Positions 12,335-22,341 of a DNA stretch of 64,000 nt are shown in pieces (the first letter of the stretch is position 1; the number at the start of each line of letters is the position of its first letter). The notes beneath the pieces are model-generated. The model was not told where the DNA came from. It was given only the letters and a program-made list of their open reading frames with translations, and did no database searches. The position numbers and the translations under genes are program-made. The stretch spans positions 1 to 64,000 of the forward strand of contig NZ_MJUX01000006.1 of the NCBI RefSeq assembly GCF_001927245.1, read 5' to 3'. The stretch comes from Acuticoccus yangtzensis (GTDB lineage: Bacteria; Pseudomonadota; Alphaproteobacteria; Rhizobiales; Amorphaceae).

Positions 12335-12901
12335 ATGAAAACCGTCACCGTCATCGTTGGGAGCGCCCGCACGGGCTCGATCAACCTCAAGCTCGCCCGC
12401 GCCGTCGAGAAGCTCGCCCAAGGGCGCCTCGCATTCGACTTCGTCGATATCAGCGGCCTGCCGATGTACAACGACGACCTGTGGGCGGACACGCCCGAGG
12501 CGGTCACCGTCTTCAAGGAGAAGATCGCCGCGGCCGAGGCCGTTCTCTTCGTCACCCCTGAGTTCAACCGCTCGCTGCCGCCGATCCTCGTGAACGCGCT
12601 GTCCTGGGCATCCAAGCCTTACGGACAGAACGCGTGGGTGGGCAAACCGGCCGCCGTCATGGGGACGACGCCGGGCGCGATCGGCACGGCGGTCGCGCAG
12701 TCGCATCTGCGCTACATCTGCACGGTGCTCGACATGCTGGTGATGGGCCAGCCGGAGGTCTACTTCCAGACTAAGCCAGGCCTGATCGACGACGACTTCA
12801 CCGTCACCGACGAGACGACCAAGGCCTTCCTCACGACCTTCGTGGAACGGTTCGCCGCCTTCCTCGACCGGGTCGATGTGAAGACGCCCGTGGCCGCCTG
12901 A
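12335..12901 (+). CDS. NAD(P)H-dependent FMN reductase (flavodoxin-like fold)
   Basis: Reduces FMN and possibly quinones or azo compounds with NAD(P)H. The 188-residue product has the flavodoxin-like FMN site VGSARTGSIN near the N-terminus and the family blocks LPMYNDDLW and FVTPEFNRSLP followed by ALSWAS. Start ATG 12335 is preceded by GGAG and lines up with the family N-terminus; an earlier frame start at 12251 would run through the divergent promoter. Divergence from an HxlR regulator matches the common HxlR–oxidoreductase arrangement. Confidence 0.9.
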   Translation: MKTVTVIVGSARTGSINLKLARAVEKLAQGRLAFDFVDISGLPMYNDDLWADTPEAVTVFKEKIAAAEAVLFVTPEFNRSLPPILVNALSWASKPYGQNAWVGKPAAVMGTTPGAIGTAVAQSHLRYICTVLDMLVMGQPEVYFQTKPGLIDDDFTVTDETTKAFLTTFVERFAAFLDRVDVKTPVAA

Positions 12902-12928
12902 GGTGGCGGCGGACGCGGCGGGCCCCCT

Positions 12929-12950
12929 CCCCCCCCCCCCCCCCCCCCCC
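12929..12950. repeat. 22-base poly-C homopolymer
   Basis: Uninterrupted run of 22 C, preceded by CCCCCT, in the spacer 27 bp after the FMN reductase stop and about 180 bp before the transglutaminase operon. Long mononucleotide tracts slip easily in replication and are also prone to sequencing or assembly error. Confidence 0.95.
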
Positions 12951-13128
12951 GGCCACTCGTGAACCTCGGCAGCCCCCCTATCTCCGCGACCAGGGCGGGA
13001 AAAATCCCCTGCGGGCCGATTTAATGTTGCGTGCCCCTCTCAACAGGCAGCGTTTCCGGCATAGTTTGTGCGTCTGAGCGAACTGTGAAAGACCAAGTGT
13101 CGCTTCACCAGCGAAGACGCGAGAGACA

Positions 13129-16100
13129 ATGTCGATCAAGGCTGCCATCTACCACCTGACCCACTACAAGTACGACCGGCCGGTGACACTCGGCCCGCAG
13201 ATCGTCAGGCTGCGTCCAGCACCCCATTCGCGAACCCGCGTCATCTCGCATTCGCTGAAGATTTCGCCGGCCAATCATTTCATCAACCACCAGCAGGACC
13301 CTTACGGCAACTGGATGGCGCGGCTTGTGTTTCCCGAGCCGGTGCGTGAGTTCAAGATCGAAGTCGACGTCGTGGCCGACATGTCGGTCTACAACCCGTT
13401 CGACTTCTTCGTCGAGGAGAGTGCCGAGCACTATCCCTTCACCTACAGCCCCGACATCAAGGACGATCTGTCCATCTACCTGGCCGCCGAGCCGGCCGGG
13501 CCGCACCTGACGAAGTTCCTCTCGACGATCGACCGCAACGCGGAGATGCGCATCGTCGACTTCCTGGTGATGCTGAACCAGCGCATCGCCAACGAGGTGA
13601 GCTACGTCATCCGCATGGAACCAGGCGTTCAGACGCCGGAAGAGACGTTCGAGACCGGCAAGGGCTCGTGCCGCGACTCCTCGTGGCTGCTGGTCCAGGC
13701 GCTGCGCCATCTCGGCATCGCGGCGCGGTTCTGCTCGGGCTACCTCATCCAGCTCAAGCCCGACCTCGAGGCGCTGGATGGACCGTCCGGCACCGACGTC
13801 GACTTCACCGACCTGCACGCCTGGTGCGAGGCCTATATTCCGGGCGCGGGCTGGGTCGGCCTCGACCCGACGTCCGGCCTTTTGACGGGCGAGAGCCACA
13901 TCCCGCTTGCCGCCACGCCGCATTACAAGAACGCCGCGCCGATCACCGGCATGGCGACCAAGGCCGAGGTGGACTTCGCCTTCGACATGAAGGTGTTCCG
14001 CGTCGCCGAGCATCCGCGCATCACCAAGCCGTTCAGCGACGAATCGTGGGAGGCGCTGAACCGCGTCGGGCAGAAGGTCGATGCGGCGCTCGACGCAGGG
14101 GACGTGCGCCTCACCATGGGCGGCGAGCCGACCTTCGTGTCGATCGACGACTACGAGTCCGACGAGTGGAATTCCGACGCCGTGGGGCCGCACAAGCGCG
14201 ACCGGGCCGACGACCTCATCCGCCGCCTGCGCGACACGTTCGCCCCCGGCGGCTTCCTGCACTACGGCCAGGGCAAGTGGTATCCGGGCGAGACTCTGCC
14301 GCGCTGGACCTTCTCGCTTTACTGGCGCCGCGACGGTGTGCCCTTGTGGGACGACCCCAACCTGATCGCCCGCGAAGGCGCCGACACGGGGGTGAAGACC
14401 GAGGACGCCAAGACGCTGCTCGGCACCATCGCGGACACGCTCGGCATCGATGAGACGTTCGTCGTCCCGGCCTACGAGGATCCGGCCGAATGGCTGCTGC
14501 GGGAGGCGAACCTTCCGGACAACGTCACCCCCGCCAACTCCAAGCTGGACGACGCGGAGGCGCGCGCGCGCATCGCCAAGGTGTTCGACCGCGGGCTGAC
14601 GACGCCCACCGGCTTCGTCCTTCCGGTGCAGCGCTGGCAGAGCCGGTCCTTCGCGGGGCGGTGGATGTCGGAGCGGTGGCGCACCCGGCGCGGCTTCCTC
14701 TACCTCGTGCCGGGCGATTCCTCGCTCGGCTACCGCCTGCCGCTGACCTCGCTGCCCTACCTGTCGCCGGCCCAATATCCCTACATCAACATCCAGGATC
14801 CCACGCTGCCGCTGGACGATCTGCCCGACTATCGCGACCCCTCCGCCATGGAGGCGGAGATGGAGGGCCAGCCGCGCGCCAAGTTCACCGCCGCGACGCC
14901 GGTGCAGCCGGTCGTACAGCAGGCGGTGGGGCCGGAGATCGACGGCTATGTGCGCACCGCCCTCTCGGTGGAGGTGCGGGACGGGCGGCTCTGCGTCTTC
15001 ATCCCGCCGGTGGAGCGGGTGGAGGATTATCTGGAGCTTCTCGCCGCCATCGAGCATGCGGCGAAGGAGTCCAAGCTCCCGGTCCACATCGAGGGTTATG
15101 CGCCGCCGACGGACCCGCGGCTGAACGTGATCCGCGTCGCGCCGGATCCGGGCGTGATCGAGGTGAACATCCAGCCCGCCCATTCATGGGCCGACTGCGT
15201 GGCGATCACCGAGGGTGTCTATGACGCCGCCCGCAAATCGCGGCTCGGCGCCGACAAATTCATGGTGGACGGGCGCCACACCGGCACCGGCGGCGGCAAC
15301 CACGTGGTGGTCGGCGGCGCGACGACGCTAGACTCGCCCTTCCTGCGCCGGCCGGACGTGTTGCGCTCGCTGATCCTGCATTGGCAGCGCCACCCGTCGC
15401 TCAGCTACCTCTTCTCCGGCCTCTTCATCGGCCCGACGAGCCAGGCGCCGCGCGTCGACGAGAACCGCGCCGACCACCTTTACGAGCTGGAAGTGGCGCT
15501 GGCGCAGATGCCGGCGCCCGGCGAAGGCGGCCACCCGCCGCTGCCGTGGCTGACCGACCGTCTCCTGCGCAACATCCTGGTGGACGTCACCGGCAACACC
15601 CACCGCTCGGAAATCTGCATCGACAAGCTCTATTCGCCCGACGGCCCCACCGGGCGGCTCGGCCTCATCGAGTTCCGCGGTTTCGAGATGCCGCCCGACG
15701 CGCGCATGTCGCTCGCCCAGCAGTTGCTGCTGCGCGCGCTGATCGCCCGGTTCTGGCAGAACCCGGCCCGCGGAAAGCTCACCCGCTGGGGCACCAGCCT
15801 GCACGACCGCTTCATGCTCCCCCACTTCATCTGGGAGGACTTCATGGAGGTGCTGGACGACCTACGCGAGCACGGGTTCGAGATGCGGCCCGAATGGTAC
15901 GAGGCACAGGCCGAATTCCGCTTCCCCTTCTGCGGCGAGACGGAGATCGACAACGTCCACCTGGAGGTGCGCCAGGCGCTGGAGCCGTGGCACGTCCTGG
16001 GCGAGGTCGGCGCGATCGGCGGCACGGTGCGCTATACCGATTCGTCCACCGAGCGCGTGCAGGTGAAGCTGACGGCGGCGGACCCGGAACGGTACGTCGT

Positions 16101-16470
16101 CGCCTGCAACCGCCGTCCGGTGCCGCTGACGAAGACCAAGATGAACGGTGTTTCCGTCGGCGGGGTGCGCTTCAAGGCGTGGCAGCCGCCGATGGCGCTC
16201 CACCCCGTTACCCCGGTGGACACGCCGCTCACCTTCGACATCTTCGACACCTGGACCGGCAAGGCGATCGGCGGCTGCACCTATCACGTGTCGCATCCGG
16301 GTGGCCGGGCGCACGAGACCTTCCCGGTGAACGGCTACGAGGCCGAGTCGCGCCGCCTTGCGCGCTTCGAGCCGCGCGGACATACTCCGGGGCTCTACGC
16401 ACCCGCCCCTGAAATCCCCAATGCGGAGTATCCTCTGACCCTCGATCTGCGTCGTTCGTACGGCTACTAG
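13129..16470 (+). CDS. transglutaminase-like / DUF2126 protein
   Basis: Large cytosolic protein (1113 residues, no signal peptide). Residues 1-90 form a bacterial transglutaminase N-domain; about 165-265 is a transglutaminase-like protease core with an intact triad: Cys181 (GSCRDSS), His230 (DLHAWCEAY), Asp246 (GLDPTSG). From about residue 320 to the end it matches the large DUF2126 domain ([21 protein letters not shown], and [12 protein letters not shown] blocks). This architecture is known from a conserved operon with circularly permuted ATP-grasp and alpha-E proteins, proposed on genomic grounds to make and process a peptide or peptide tag; the chemistry is not established here. Three bases separate it from the next gene, so the two are co-translated. 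Confidence 0.92.
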   Translation: MSIKAAIYHLTHYKYDRPVTLGPQIVRLRPAPHSRTRVISHSLKISPANHFINHQQDPYGNWMARLVFPEPVREFKIEVDVVADMSVYNPFDFFVEESAEHYPFTYSPDIKDDLSIYLAAEPAGPHLTKFLSTIDRNAEMRIVDFLVMLNQRIANEVSYVIRMEPGVQTPEETFETGKGSCRDSSWLLVQALRHLGIAARFCSGYLIQLKPDLEALDGPSGTDVDFTDLHAWCEAYIPGAGWVGLDPTSGLLTGESHIPLAATPHYKNAAPITGMATKAEVDFAFDMKVFRVAEHPRITKPFSDESWEALNRVGQKVDAALDAGDVRLTMGGEPTFVSIDDYESDEWNSDAVGPHKRDRADDLIRRLRDTFAPGGFLHYGQGKWYPGETLPRWTFSLYWRRDGVPLWDDPNLIAREGADTGVKTEDAKTLLGTIADTLGIDETFVVPAYEDPAEWLLREANLPDNVTPANSKLDDAEARARIAKVFDRGLTTPTGFVLPVQRWQSRSFAGRWMSERWRTRRGFLYLVPGDSSLGYRLPLTSLPYLSPAQYPYINIQDPTLPLDDLPDYRDPSAMEAEMEGQPRAKFTAATPVQPVVQQAVGPEIDGYVRTALSVEVRDGRLCVFIPPVERVEDYLELLAAIEHAAKESKLPVHIEGYAPPTDPRLNVIRVAPDPGVIEVNIQPAHSWADCVAITEGVYDAARKSRLGADKFMVDGRHTGTGGGNHVVVGGATTLDSPFLRRPDVLRSLILHWQRHPSLSYLFSGLFIGPTSQAPRVDENRADHLYELEVALAQMPAPGEGGHPPLPWLTDRLLRNILVDVTGNTHRSEICIDKLYSPDGPTGRLGLIEFRGFEMPPDARMSLAQQLLLRALIARFWQNPARGKLTRWGTSLHDRFMLPHFIWEDFMEVLDDLREHGFEMRPEWYEAQAEFRFPFCGETEIDNVHLEVRQALEPWHVLGEVGAIGGTVRYTDSSTERVQVKLTAADPERYVVACNRRPVPLTKTKMNGVSVGGVRFKAWQPPMALHPVTPVDTPLTFDIFDTWTGKAIGGCTYHVSHPGGRAHETFPVNGYEAESRRLARFEPRGHTPGLYAPAPEIPNAEYPLTLDLRRSYGY

Positions 16471-16473
16471 CCG

Positions 16474-18882
16474 ATGGCGTTGACCGGCTCCGACGAGGAC
16501 GCCGAAGACGCGGTCGCGCGTCTTCTCTCCAGCTACGAGACGTCGACCGCGGTGCCGGACGAGCTGCTCGAGGCGGATGGATCCATCCGCCCGGCCTGGC
16601 GCGGCTTCATCGAAGCCGTCGCCGGGATGAGCGAGGACGAATTCCGTGCCCGCCAGATGCGCGGCGACCAATATCTGCGCGATGCCGGCGTCTACTATCG
16701 CCAGTACGGCACGCCGGACACGTCCGAGCGGGACTGGCCGCTGTCCCACGTCCCCGTCATCATCGACGAGGACGAGTGGAACGCGATCGGCGAAGGGCTG
16801 ATCCAGCGGGCCGAGCTTCTGGAAAAGATCATCGCCGACATCTACGGCCCCAACCGCCTTGTGGAGCGGGGCCATCTGCCGCCGGCGATGCTGGCGCAGA
16901 ATCCGGAATGGCTGCGGCCGCTCTCGGGCGTCGTGCCGCGCGGCGGGCATTATCTGCACTTCGTGGCGTTCGACATCGGGCGCGGGCCGCAGGGTCAGTG
17001 GTGGGTGCTGGGCGACCGCACGCAGGCCCCGTCGGGCGCCGGCTTCGCGCTGGAGAACCGCATCGCCACCACGCGCGTCTACAAGGACCACTTCGCGCGC
17101 GCCAACGTCCACCGCCTGGCCGGCTTCTTCCGCGGCTTCCGCGACGCGCTGATCAACCTGCGCGACTCGGAGCTGTCGCGCGTCGGCATCCTGACGCCGG
17201 GGCCGCTGAACGACACCTATTTCGAACACGCCTACATCGCCCGCTATCTCGGCTTCATGCTCTTGGAAGGCGACGATCTGACTGTGGTGGACGGGCGGCT
17301 GATGGTGCGCACCGTCGCCGGGCTGCAGCCGGTCAGCGTCCTGTGGCGGCGGCTCGATTCCATCTGGGCGGACCCCTTGGAGCTGGAGGAGACGTCCGCG
17401 ATCGGCACCCCCGGCATGCTGGGCGCGGTGCGCTCCGGCGGGGTGACGCTGGTCAACGCGCTGGGGTCCGGCGTTCTGGAGACGCGGGCGCTGCTCGCCT
17501 TCATGCCGCGTCTGGCCGAGGAGCTGCTGGGCGAGCCGCTCAGCATCCCCAACATCGCCACATGGTGGTGTGGCCAGGCCGAGGAGCGTGACTACGTGAA
17601 GGCCAACGCCCACCGCATGACGATCGGCAACGCCTACGCCACGCGGCTTCTGTTCGACTTCGACGACGTGTCCGCCCCGCCCGCGACCGACCCCGCCGCA
17701 CGCCTCGCCCTCTCCAAGTGGATCGACCGGAACGCCGAGCAACTGGTGGCGCAGGAGACGGTGACGCTGTCCACCACCCCGGCGCTCGACGCGGACGGCA
17801 AGCTGGTCCCGCGGCCGATGAGCCTGCGCGTCTTCCTCGCCCGCACGCGCGAGGGGTGGACGATCATGCCCGGCGGCTTCGCGCGCATCGGCCCCGCGGG
17901 CGACGCGGTGACGTTGACGATGCAGAACGGCGGCTCGGCGGCTGACGTGTGGGTCGTCTCCAAGTCCGAGGTGCCGGCGGAGTCGATGCTGTTCCCCGCG
18001 TCCGGCCCCTATCTGCGCCAACAGCAGTCCATGCTGCCGAGCCGCGCGGCCGATAGCCTCTACTGGCTGGGCCGTTATGTGGAGCGCGCCGAATATCGCG
18101 TGCGGCTCCTGCGCGCCCACCATGTGCGCGTCGCCGAATCGATCGCCGAGGACACGCCGCTGCTGCGCCGATCGGCCGAATATCTCACCTGGCTCGGCAG
18201 CGACCCGCACCAGCCGATCCCCGCCGGCGTGCGCGAGACGCTGGAGTCTGCCGCCCGCGCCGCGTCCAACGTGCGCGACCGTTTCTCGGTCGACGGGTGG
18301 GCGGCGCTGGACGAGCTCGCCAAGACCGTCCACCGCCTCAATGCGCGGCCCTCATTCGGCGATGACACGGCGCGCGCCCTGTCGCTGATCCTGCGCAGCC
18401 TGTCCGGCTTCACCGGGCTGGTGCACGACAACATGTACCGCTTCATCGGCTGGCGCTTCATGTCGATCGGCCGTTCGCTGGAGCGGGCGATGTCGCTCAC
18501 CGGCCTCCTCGCCCAGTTCGCCGACGAGGACGCGCCCGACGGCGCGCTCGACCTCGCCGTCGAGGTGGCGGACAGCGAGATGAGCCACCGCCGCCGCTAC
18601 GCCGTCGCCACCAACCGGGCGACGGTGGTGGACCTCCTCGCCCTCGACCCGCTCAACCCGCGCTCGGTCATCTACCAGCTCAACGAGATCTGGTCTCACC
18701 TCGGCACGCTGCCGGGGGGCGAGACGCATCGCCAGCTCTCCCCGCTGCAGCGCGCCGCGTTGCAGACCCGGACCGACGTTGCGGTGCAGACACCCGAGCG
18801 CTTCGATTCCTCGGCGCTGGTGCGGCTGGAAGGCGACCTGTCAGCCATCTCCGACCTCCTGGCCGATGCCTATTTCCGGTAA
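16474..18882 (+). CDS. circularly permuted ATP-grasp / alpha-E domain protein
   Basis: Fusion of 802 residues. About 60-480 is the circularly permuted ATP-grasp domain (DUF404/DUF407; blocks YYRQYGTP, GVVPRGGHYLHFVAFD, TPGPLNDTYFEHAYIARYLGFML, GSGVLETRALLAFMP). About 510-800 is the all-helical alpha-E domain (DUF403; LPSRAADSLYWLGRYVERAEYRVRLLR and FIGWRFMSIGRSLERA regions, here abbreviated). In many genomes these are two separate genes. ATP-grasp enzymes form amide or ester bonds through acyl-phosphate intermediates, so a ligase role is likely; the substrate is unknown. It sits between two transglutaminase genes in the same operon. Confidence 0.92.
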   Translation: MALTGSDEDAEDAVARLLSSYETSTAVPDELLEADGSIRPAWRGFIEAVAGMSEDEFRARQMRGDQYLRDAGVYYRQYGTPDTSERDWPLSHVPVIIDEDEWNAIGEGLIQRAELLEKIIADIYGPNRLVERGHLPPAMLAQNPEWLRPLSGVVPRGGHYLHFVAFDIGRGPQGQWWVLGDRTQAPSGAGFALENRIATTRVYKDHFARANVHRLAGFFRGFRDALINLRDSELSRVGILTPGPLNDTYFEHAYIARYLGFMLLEGDDLTVVDGRLMVRTVAGLQPVSVLWRRLDSIWADPLELEETSAIGTPGMLGAVRSGGVTLVNALGSGVLETRALLAFMPRLAEELLGEPLSIPNIATWWCGQAEERDYVKANAHRMTIGNAYATRLLFDFDDVSAPPATDPAARLALSKWIDRNAEQLVAQETVTLSTTPALDADGKLVPRPMSLRVFLARTREGWTIMPGGFARIGPAGDAVTLTMQNGGSAADVWVVSKSEVPAESMLFPASGPYLRQQQSMLPSRAADSLYWLGRYVERAEYRVRLLRAHHVRVAESIAEDTPLLRRSAEYLTWLGSDPHQPIPAGVRETLESAARAASNVRDRFSVDGWAALDELAKTVHRLNARPSFGDDTARALSLILRSLSGFTGLVHDNMYRFIGWRFMSIGRSLERAMSLTGLLAQFADEDAPDGALDLAVEVADSEMSHRRRYAVATNRATVVDLLALDPLNPRSVIYQLNEIWSHLGTLPGGETHRQLSPLQRAALQTRTDVAVQTPERFDSSALVRLEGDLSAISDLLADAYFR

Positions 18883-18892
18883 GGTCGCCGCC

Positions 18893-19801
18893 ATGCAGTA
18901 CGATGTGTCCCTCACCGTCACCTACCGGTTCGACAACGCGGCGAGCGCCAGCCGCAACATCGTGCGACTGATGCCGGCGGACCTCATCGGCGAGCAGCGC
19001 CTCGTCGCCGGCAGCCTCGCCGTCACGCCAACGCCGAACGAGCGCACCACCCGCAGCGACTTCTTCCGCAACAACGCCGTCGAGGTCGCCTTTCACGAGG
19101 CGCACCGGGACATCACCTTCACCGTCACCTCGCGCGTCCACCGCTACGAGCGCGGGCGTCGGCTCGACATGTCGCCCTCCGTGGCGCGGCTTGCCGAGGA
19201 CATCGCCGCCTACCGCCGTCTGGATCCCGGATCGCCGCACCATTTCGTCGGCGCGTCGCGGCGCGTCCCCATCGTCGGCGAAATGTCGGAGTATGGACGC
19301 ACGCACACCAAGGACGCGCGCAGCGTGCTGGAGGCGGTGGAGGCGATCGGCAAGGCGATCAACCGGGATTGGACCTATCAGCCGGGCGCGACGACGGTGG
19401 AGACGCCGATGATGGAGGCCTTCAAGGCCCGCCGCGGCGTCTGCCAGGATTTCTCGCACATCATGATTGCGGCGCTGCGGGGCATCGGCATTCCGGCGGG
19501 TTACGTGTCCGGCTGCCTGCGCACGGACCCGCCGCCGGGCCAGCCGCGCCTTGCCGGGGCGGACGCGATGCATGCCTGGGTCTGCGCCTGGTGCGGCCCC
19601 GATGTCGGCTGGGTGGATTACGACCCCACCAACGCCGTTCTGGCGGGGGCCGATCACATCGTCATCGGCCGCGGGCGCGATTATTCGGACGTTGCCCCCG
19701 TGCGCGGCGTGATGCGCACTTCCGGCAACCACTGGAGCCACCACGCGGTCGACGTGGTGCCCGTCACCAGCGAGACCGCCCGACCGGACCCCGCCGCCTG
19801 A
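18893..19801 (+). CDS. transglutaminase-like cysteine protease family protein
   Basis: Third gene of the operon, 302 residues, no signal peptide. Residues 1-85 are the bacterial transglutaminase N-domain; the core has the full triad Cys184 (RRGVCQDFSH), His227 (DAMHAWVCAW) and Asp244 (VDYDPTNA). The start at 18893 is chosen because it gives the family N-terminus (MQYDVSLTVTYRF) and lies 10 bp past the preceding stop with AAGG upstream. It is a shorter relative of the N-terminal part of the first gene. Probable role is hydrolysis or transpeptidation of a peptide made by the ATP-grasp partner; this is inference from domain content. The proteasome-like Anbu protease that often follows these genes is not present here. 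Confidence 0.9.
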   Translation: MQYDVSLTVTYRFDNAASASRNIVRLMPADLIGEQRLVAGSLAVTPTPNERTTRSDFFRNNAVEVAFHEAHRDITFTVTSRVHRYERGRRLDMSPSVARLAEDIAAYRRLDPGSPHHFVGASRRVPIVGEMSEYGRTHTKDARSVLEAVEAIGKAINRDWTYQPGATTVETPMMEAFKARRGVCQDFSHIMIAALRGIGIPAGYVSGCLRTDPPPGQPRLAGADAMHAWVCAWCGPDVGWVDYDPTNAVLAGADHIVIGRGRDYSDVAPVRGVMRTSGNHWSHHAVDVVPVTSETARPDPAA

Positions 19802-20017
19802 GCACCTGCTCTGGCCTCCCGGCTTCCGTCGACCCCTCCCCCGTCTCCCCATGGCCGCGAGACCCGCCGCTGCGACATTCCGGCCCACCGGCCGCCCCCA
19901 AGCGAAACCCGGTGCGGGGTGAACAGCGTTATCTCCCCGGACGCGGCACCGCCATGCGGTGCTGCCTGACACGCGGTCGCCGGCTCCGGCCGGCCTCTGC
20001 ACGTAAAGGAGTACACC

Positions 20018-20578
20018 ATGCCGAACATTCATGAGGCCCGTATCGCCATCCTCGCCACCGATGGGTTCGAGAAGTCCGAGCTGTTCGAGCCGCGCCGCCA
20101 GCTTACCGAAGCCGGCGCCAAGGTGACGGTGGTTTCCCTGAAGCCCGGCGAGATCAAGAGCTGGGACAAGACCGACTGGGGCGAGAGCGTCACCGTCGAC
20201 ACCACGGTCGATCAGGTGTCCCCGTCCGACTTCGACGCGCTGGTTCTTCCGGGCGGGCAGATCAACCCGGACGTTCTGCGCACCGATGCCAAGGCGGTCG
20301 ATTTCGTGCGCGCCTTCTTCAACACCGGCAAGACGGTCGCCGCCATCTGCCACGGGCCGTGGGTGCTGGTGGAAGCCGACGTGGTGAAGGGCCGGGACAT
20401 GACGTCCTACCACTCGATCAAGACCGACCTCGTCAACGCCGGCGCCAACTGGTACGACAAGTCCGTCGTCTGCGACCAGGCGCTGATCACGTCGCGCAAT
20501 CCGGGCGATCTCGACGCCTTCTGCGCCAAGATCATCGAGGAGGTCGAGGAAGGCCGTCACGAGCGCATCGCCGCCTGA
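20018..20578 (+). CDS. DJ-1/PfpI family type 1 glutamine amidotransferase-like protein
   Basis: Cytosolic protein of 186 residues with the DJ-1/PfpI fold. The nucleophile elbow is AAICHGPW with Cys111 followed by His112, and a conserved acidic residue lies near the N-terminus (Glu18 in DGFEKSEL). Members are described as intracellular proteases, deglycases or stress chaperones; which applies is not decided by sequence. Strong AAAGGAG Shine-Dalgarno (20005-20011). A bidirectional terminator follows, separating it from the convergent OsmC gene. Confidence 0.92.
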   Translation: MPNIHEARIAILATDGFEKSELFEPRRQLTEAGAKVTVVSLKPGEIKSWDKTDWGESVTVDTTVDQVSPSDFDALVLPGGQINPDVLRTDAKAVDFVRAFFNTGKTVAAICHGPWVLVEADVVKGRDMTSYHSIKTDLVNAGANWYDKSVVCDQALITSRNPGDLDAFCAKIIEEVEEGRHERIAA

Positions 20579-20605
20579 CCGCCTTCCCCACCCGCAAAAA
20601 ACGTC

Positions 20606-20636
20606 GGCCCGCCGGAGTGATCCGGCGGGCCTTTTT
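20606..20636 (+). terminator. bidirectional rho-independent terminator
   Basis: Perfect 11-bp stem (20606-20616 with 20621-20631), 4-base loop and five T on the plus strand. The mirrored A-run at about 20596-20601 gives a U-run on the minus strand. It sits between the convergent PfpI-like and OsmC genes and can serve both. Confidence 0.92.
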
Positions 20637-20660
20637 GCGTGGAGCGTTATCGCGCCGGGG

Positions 20661-21089
20661 TCAGCTTTTCAGCGTGGCTTCCATCGAAATTTCGGCCTTC
20701 AGCACCTTGGAGAGCGGGCAGTTCTCCTTGGCGTAGGTGGCGATCTCCTGGAACTTCTCTTCCGAGATGCCCGGAACGGTCGCCTCGACGAAGAGCGACA
20801 CGGTGGGGATCTCGAAGCCCTCCGGGACGTTCACCACCTCCACCTCGGCGCGGGTGCTGATCTCTTGCGGATCAAACTCGGCCTGCTGCAGGGCGAAGGC
20901 GAACGCCATGGAGAAGCAGCCCGCGTGCGCTGCGCCGAGAAGCTCCTCTGGGTTAGTGCCGGTCTTCTCGTTCTCGAAGCGGGTCTGGAACGAATAGGGC
21001 GTGTTGTTCAGCGTGTTCGTCTCGGTGGAGACGGTGCCGCTGCCCGCGGGAAGCTTGCCCTTCCAAACCGCAGATGCCGTGCGTCGCAT
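20661..21089 (-). CDS. OsmC family peroxiredoxin
   Basis: Thiol-dependent peroxidase for organic hydroperoxides, 142 residues. The two reactive cysteines are in place: Cys58 in AAHAGCFSMAF and Cys124 in KENCPLSKVL; the N-terminal GSGTVSTETNTLNNTPYSF region matches OsmC rather than Ohr. ATG at 21089 follows GAGGGA. It lies 21 bp downstream of an Old Yellow Enzyme gene on the same strand, so the two probably form a stress-response operon. Confidence 0.93.
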   Translation of the reverse strand: MRRTASAVWKGKLPAGSGTVSTETNTLNNTPYSFQTRFENEKTGTNPEELLGAAHAGCFSMAFAFALQQAEFDPQEISTRAEVEVVNVPEGFEIPTVSLFVEATVPGISEEKFQEIATYAKENCPLSKVLKAEISMEATLKS

Positions 21090-21110
21090 GGTATATCCCT
21101 CGTTGTCTCG

Positions 21111-22202
21111 TCAAGCCGGCGCGGAGGCCAAGAACGGGTAGTCCGTGTAGCCGCGCTCGTCTCCCCCGTAGAATGTGTCACGATCCTGCTCATTCAACGG
21201 AGCGTTCAACTCCAATCGCTTCGGCAGGTCCGGATTGGCGATGAAATCGCGCCCGAACGCCACGGCATCCGCGCGCCCGCTCGCCACCACGTCGATGGCC
21301 ATTTGCCGCGTGTAGCCGTTGTTGGCGACGTAGCCGCCGTCGAAGTGGGTGCGGAGTTCGGCCACCTCGGCGCGCCCGGCCTCCTCGGTGGTGCGGATCT
21401 GCCCTTCGATCATGTGAAGGTAGGCGAGGCCGAACGGGTTCATCGCCTCGATCGCGGCTGAGAAGGTCGTCATCGGGTCGCTGTCGGAGATGCCGTTGCC
21501 GTTGGAGAAGGGGGCGAGGCGCACACCGACACGGTCGGCGTCCATGGCGCCGGTGATCGACTCCAGCACCTCCCGCAAGAAGCGCAGGCGCTTTTGGAGT
21601 GTGCCGCCATAGTCGTCGTCGCGCTGGTTGGACCCGTCGCGAATGAACTGGTCGACGAGGTAGCCGTTGGCCGCGTGCAGCTCCACCCCATCGAAGCCGG
21701 CCTCCATGGCGTTGCGGGCGGCGGCGGCATATTGGCCGCGGATCTCGCCGATCTCGTCGACCGAGAGGGCGCGCGGCGCCGACGTCTCCGCGAAGCCGCC
21801 GTCGATGAAGGTCTTCGCGTCGGCGCGGATGGCGGACGGGCCGACCGGCGCCGCACCGCCCGGCTGCAGCGACACGTGGCTGACGCGCCCGACGTGCCAG
21901 AGCTGCGCCACGATCAGGCCGCCCGCCTCGTGGACGGCGTCCGTCACCTGGCGCCACCCGGCGATCTGGTCGGCCGAATAGATGCCGGGCGTGTCGATAT
22001 AGCCCTTGCCGACGGGGGAGATCTGCGTGCCTTCCGAGATGATGAGCCCGGCGGACGCGCGCTGCGCATAATATTTGGCGTGCATCGCGAAGGGGACGTC
22101 GCCGTCGCGCCGGGCGCGGTTGCGGGTCAGCGGCGCCATCAGCACACGGTTCTTGATCTTCAGGGCGCCAAGGGCACCGGGGGTAAACAGCGTCTCGGTC
22201 AT
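21111..22202 (-). CDS. Old Yellow Enzyme-type alkene reductase
   Basis: FMN-dependent NAD(P)H reductase of activated alkenes, nitro-esters or quinones, 363 residues with a complete TIM barrel. Recognisable blocks are NRVLMAPLTRNRA (FMN contact), IISEGTQISPVGKGY, AQLWHVGRVSH, GFDGVELHAANGYL followed by QFIRDGSNQR, and VAFGRDFIANPDLP near the C-terminus. Together with OsmC it suggests electrophile and peroxide detoxification. The spacer to the upstream GntR stop (22203-22341) probably carries the promoter. Confidence 0.95.
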   Translation of the reverse strand: MTETLFTPGALGALKIKNRVLMAPLTRNRARRDGDVPFAMHAKYYAQRASAGLIISEGTQISPVGKGYIDTPGIYSADQIAGWRQVTDAVHEAGGLIVAQLWHVGRVSHVSLQPGGAAPVGPSAIRADAKTFIDGGFAETSAPRALSVDEIGEIRGQYAAAARNAMEAGFDGVELHAANGYLVDQFIRDGSNQRDDDYGGTLQKRLRFLREVLESITGAMDADRVGVRLAPFSNGNGISDSDPMTTFSAAIEAMNPFGLAYLHMIEGQIRTTEEAGRAEVAELRTHFDGGYVANNGYTRQMAIDVVASGRADAVAFGRDFIANPDLPKRLELNAPLNEQDRDTFYGGDERGYTDYPFLASAPA

Positions 22203-22341
22203 CGCAGGGCCTTCACTTCTCTATGGCTGTGCACCTAGGCGCGCGGCCGGCCGATTGCGAGCCGGACGCCGCGGGAGGAGTCGGAAAACCGTGCGTCCGC
22301 GCAAAGGTGCGGGATGATTTTGCGACGCAGCGGTATGCCGC

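Noticed and set aside
15862-18333. 823-codon minus-strand frame
   Set aside because: Antisense to the DUF2126 and ATP-grasp genes; His/Arg/Gly-rich shadow with no domain.
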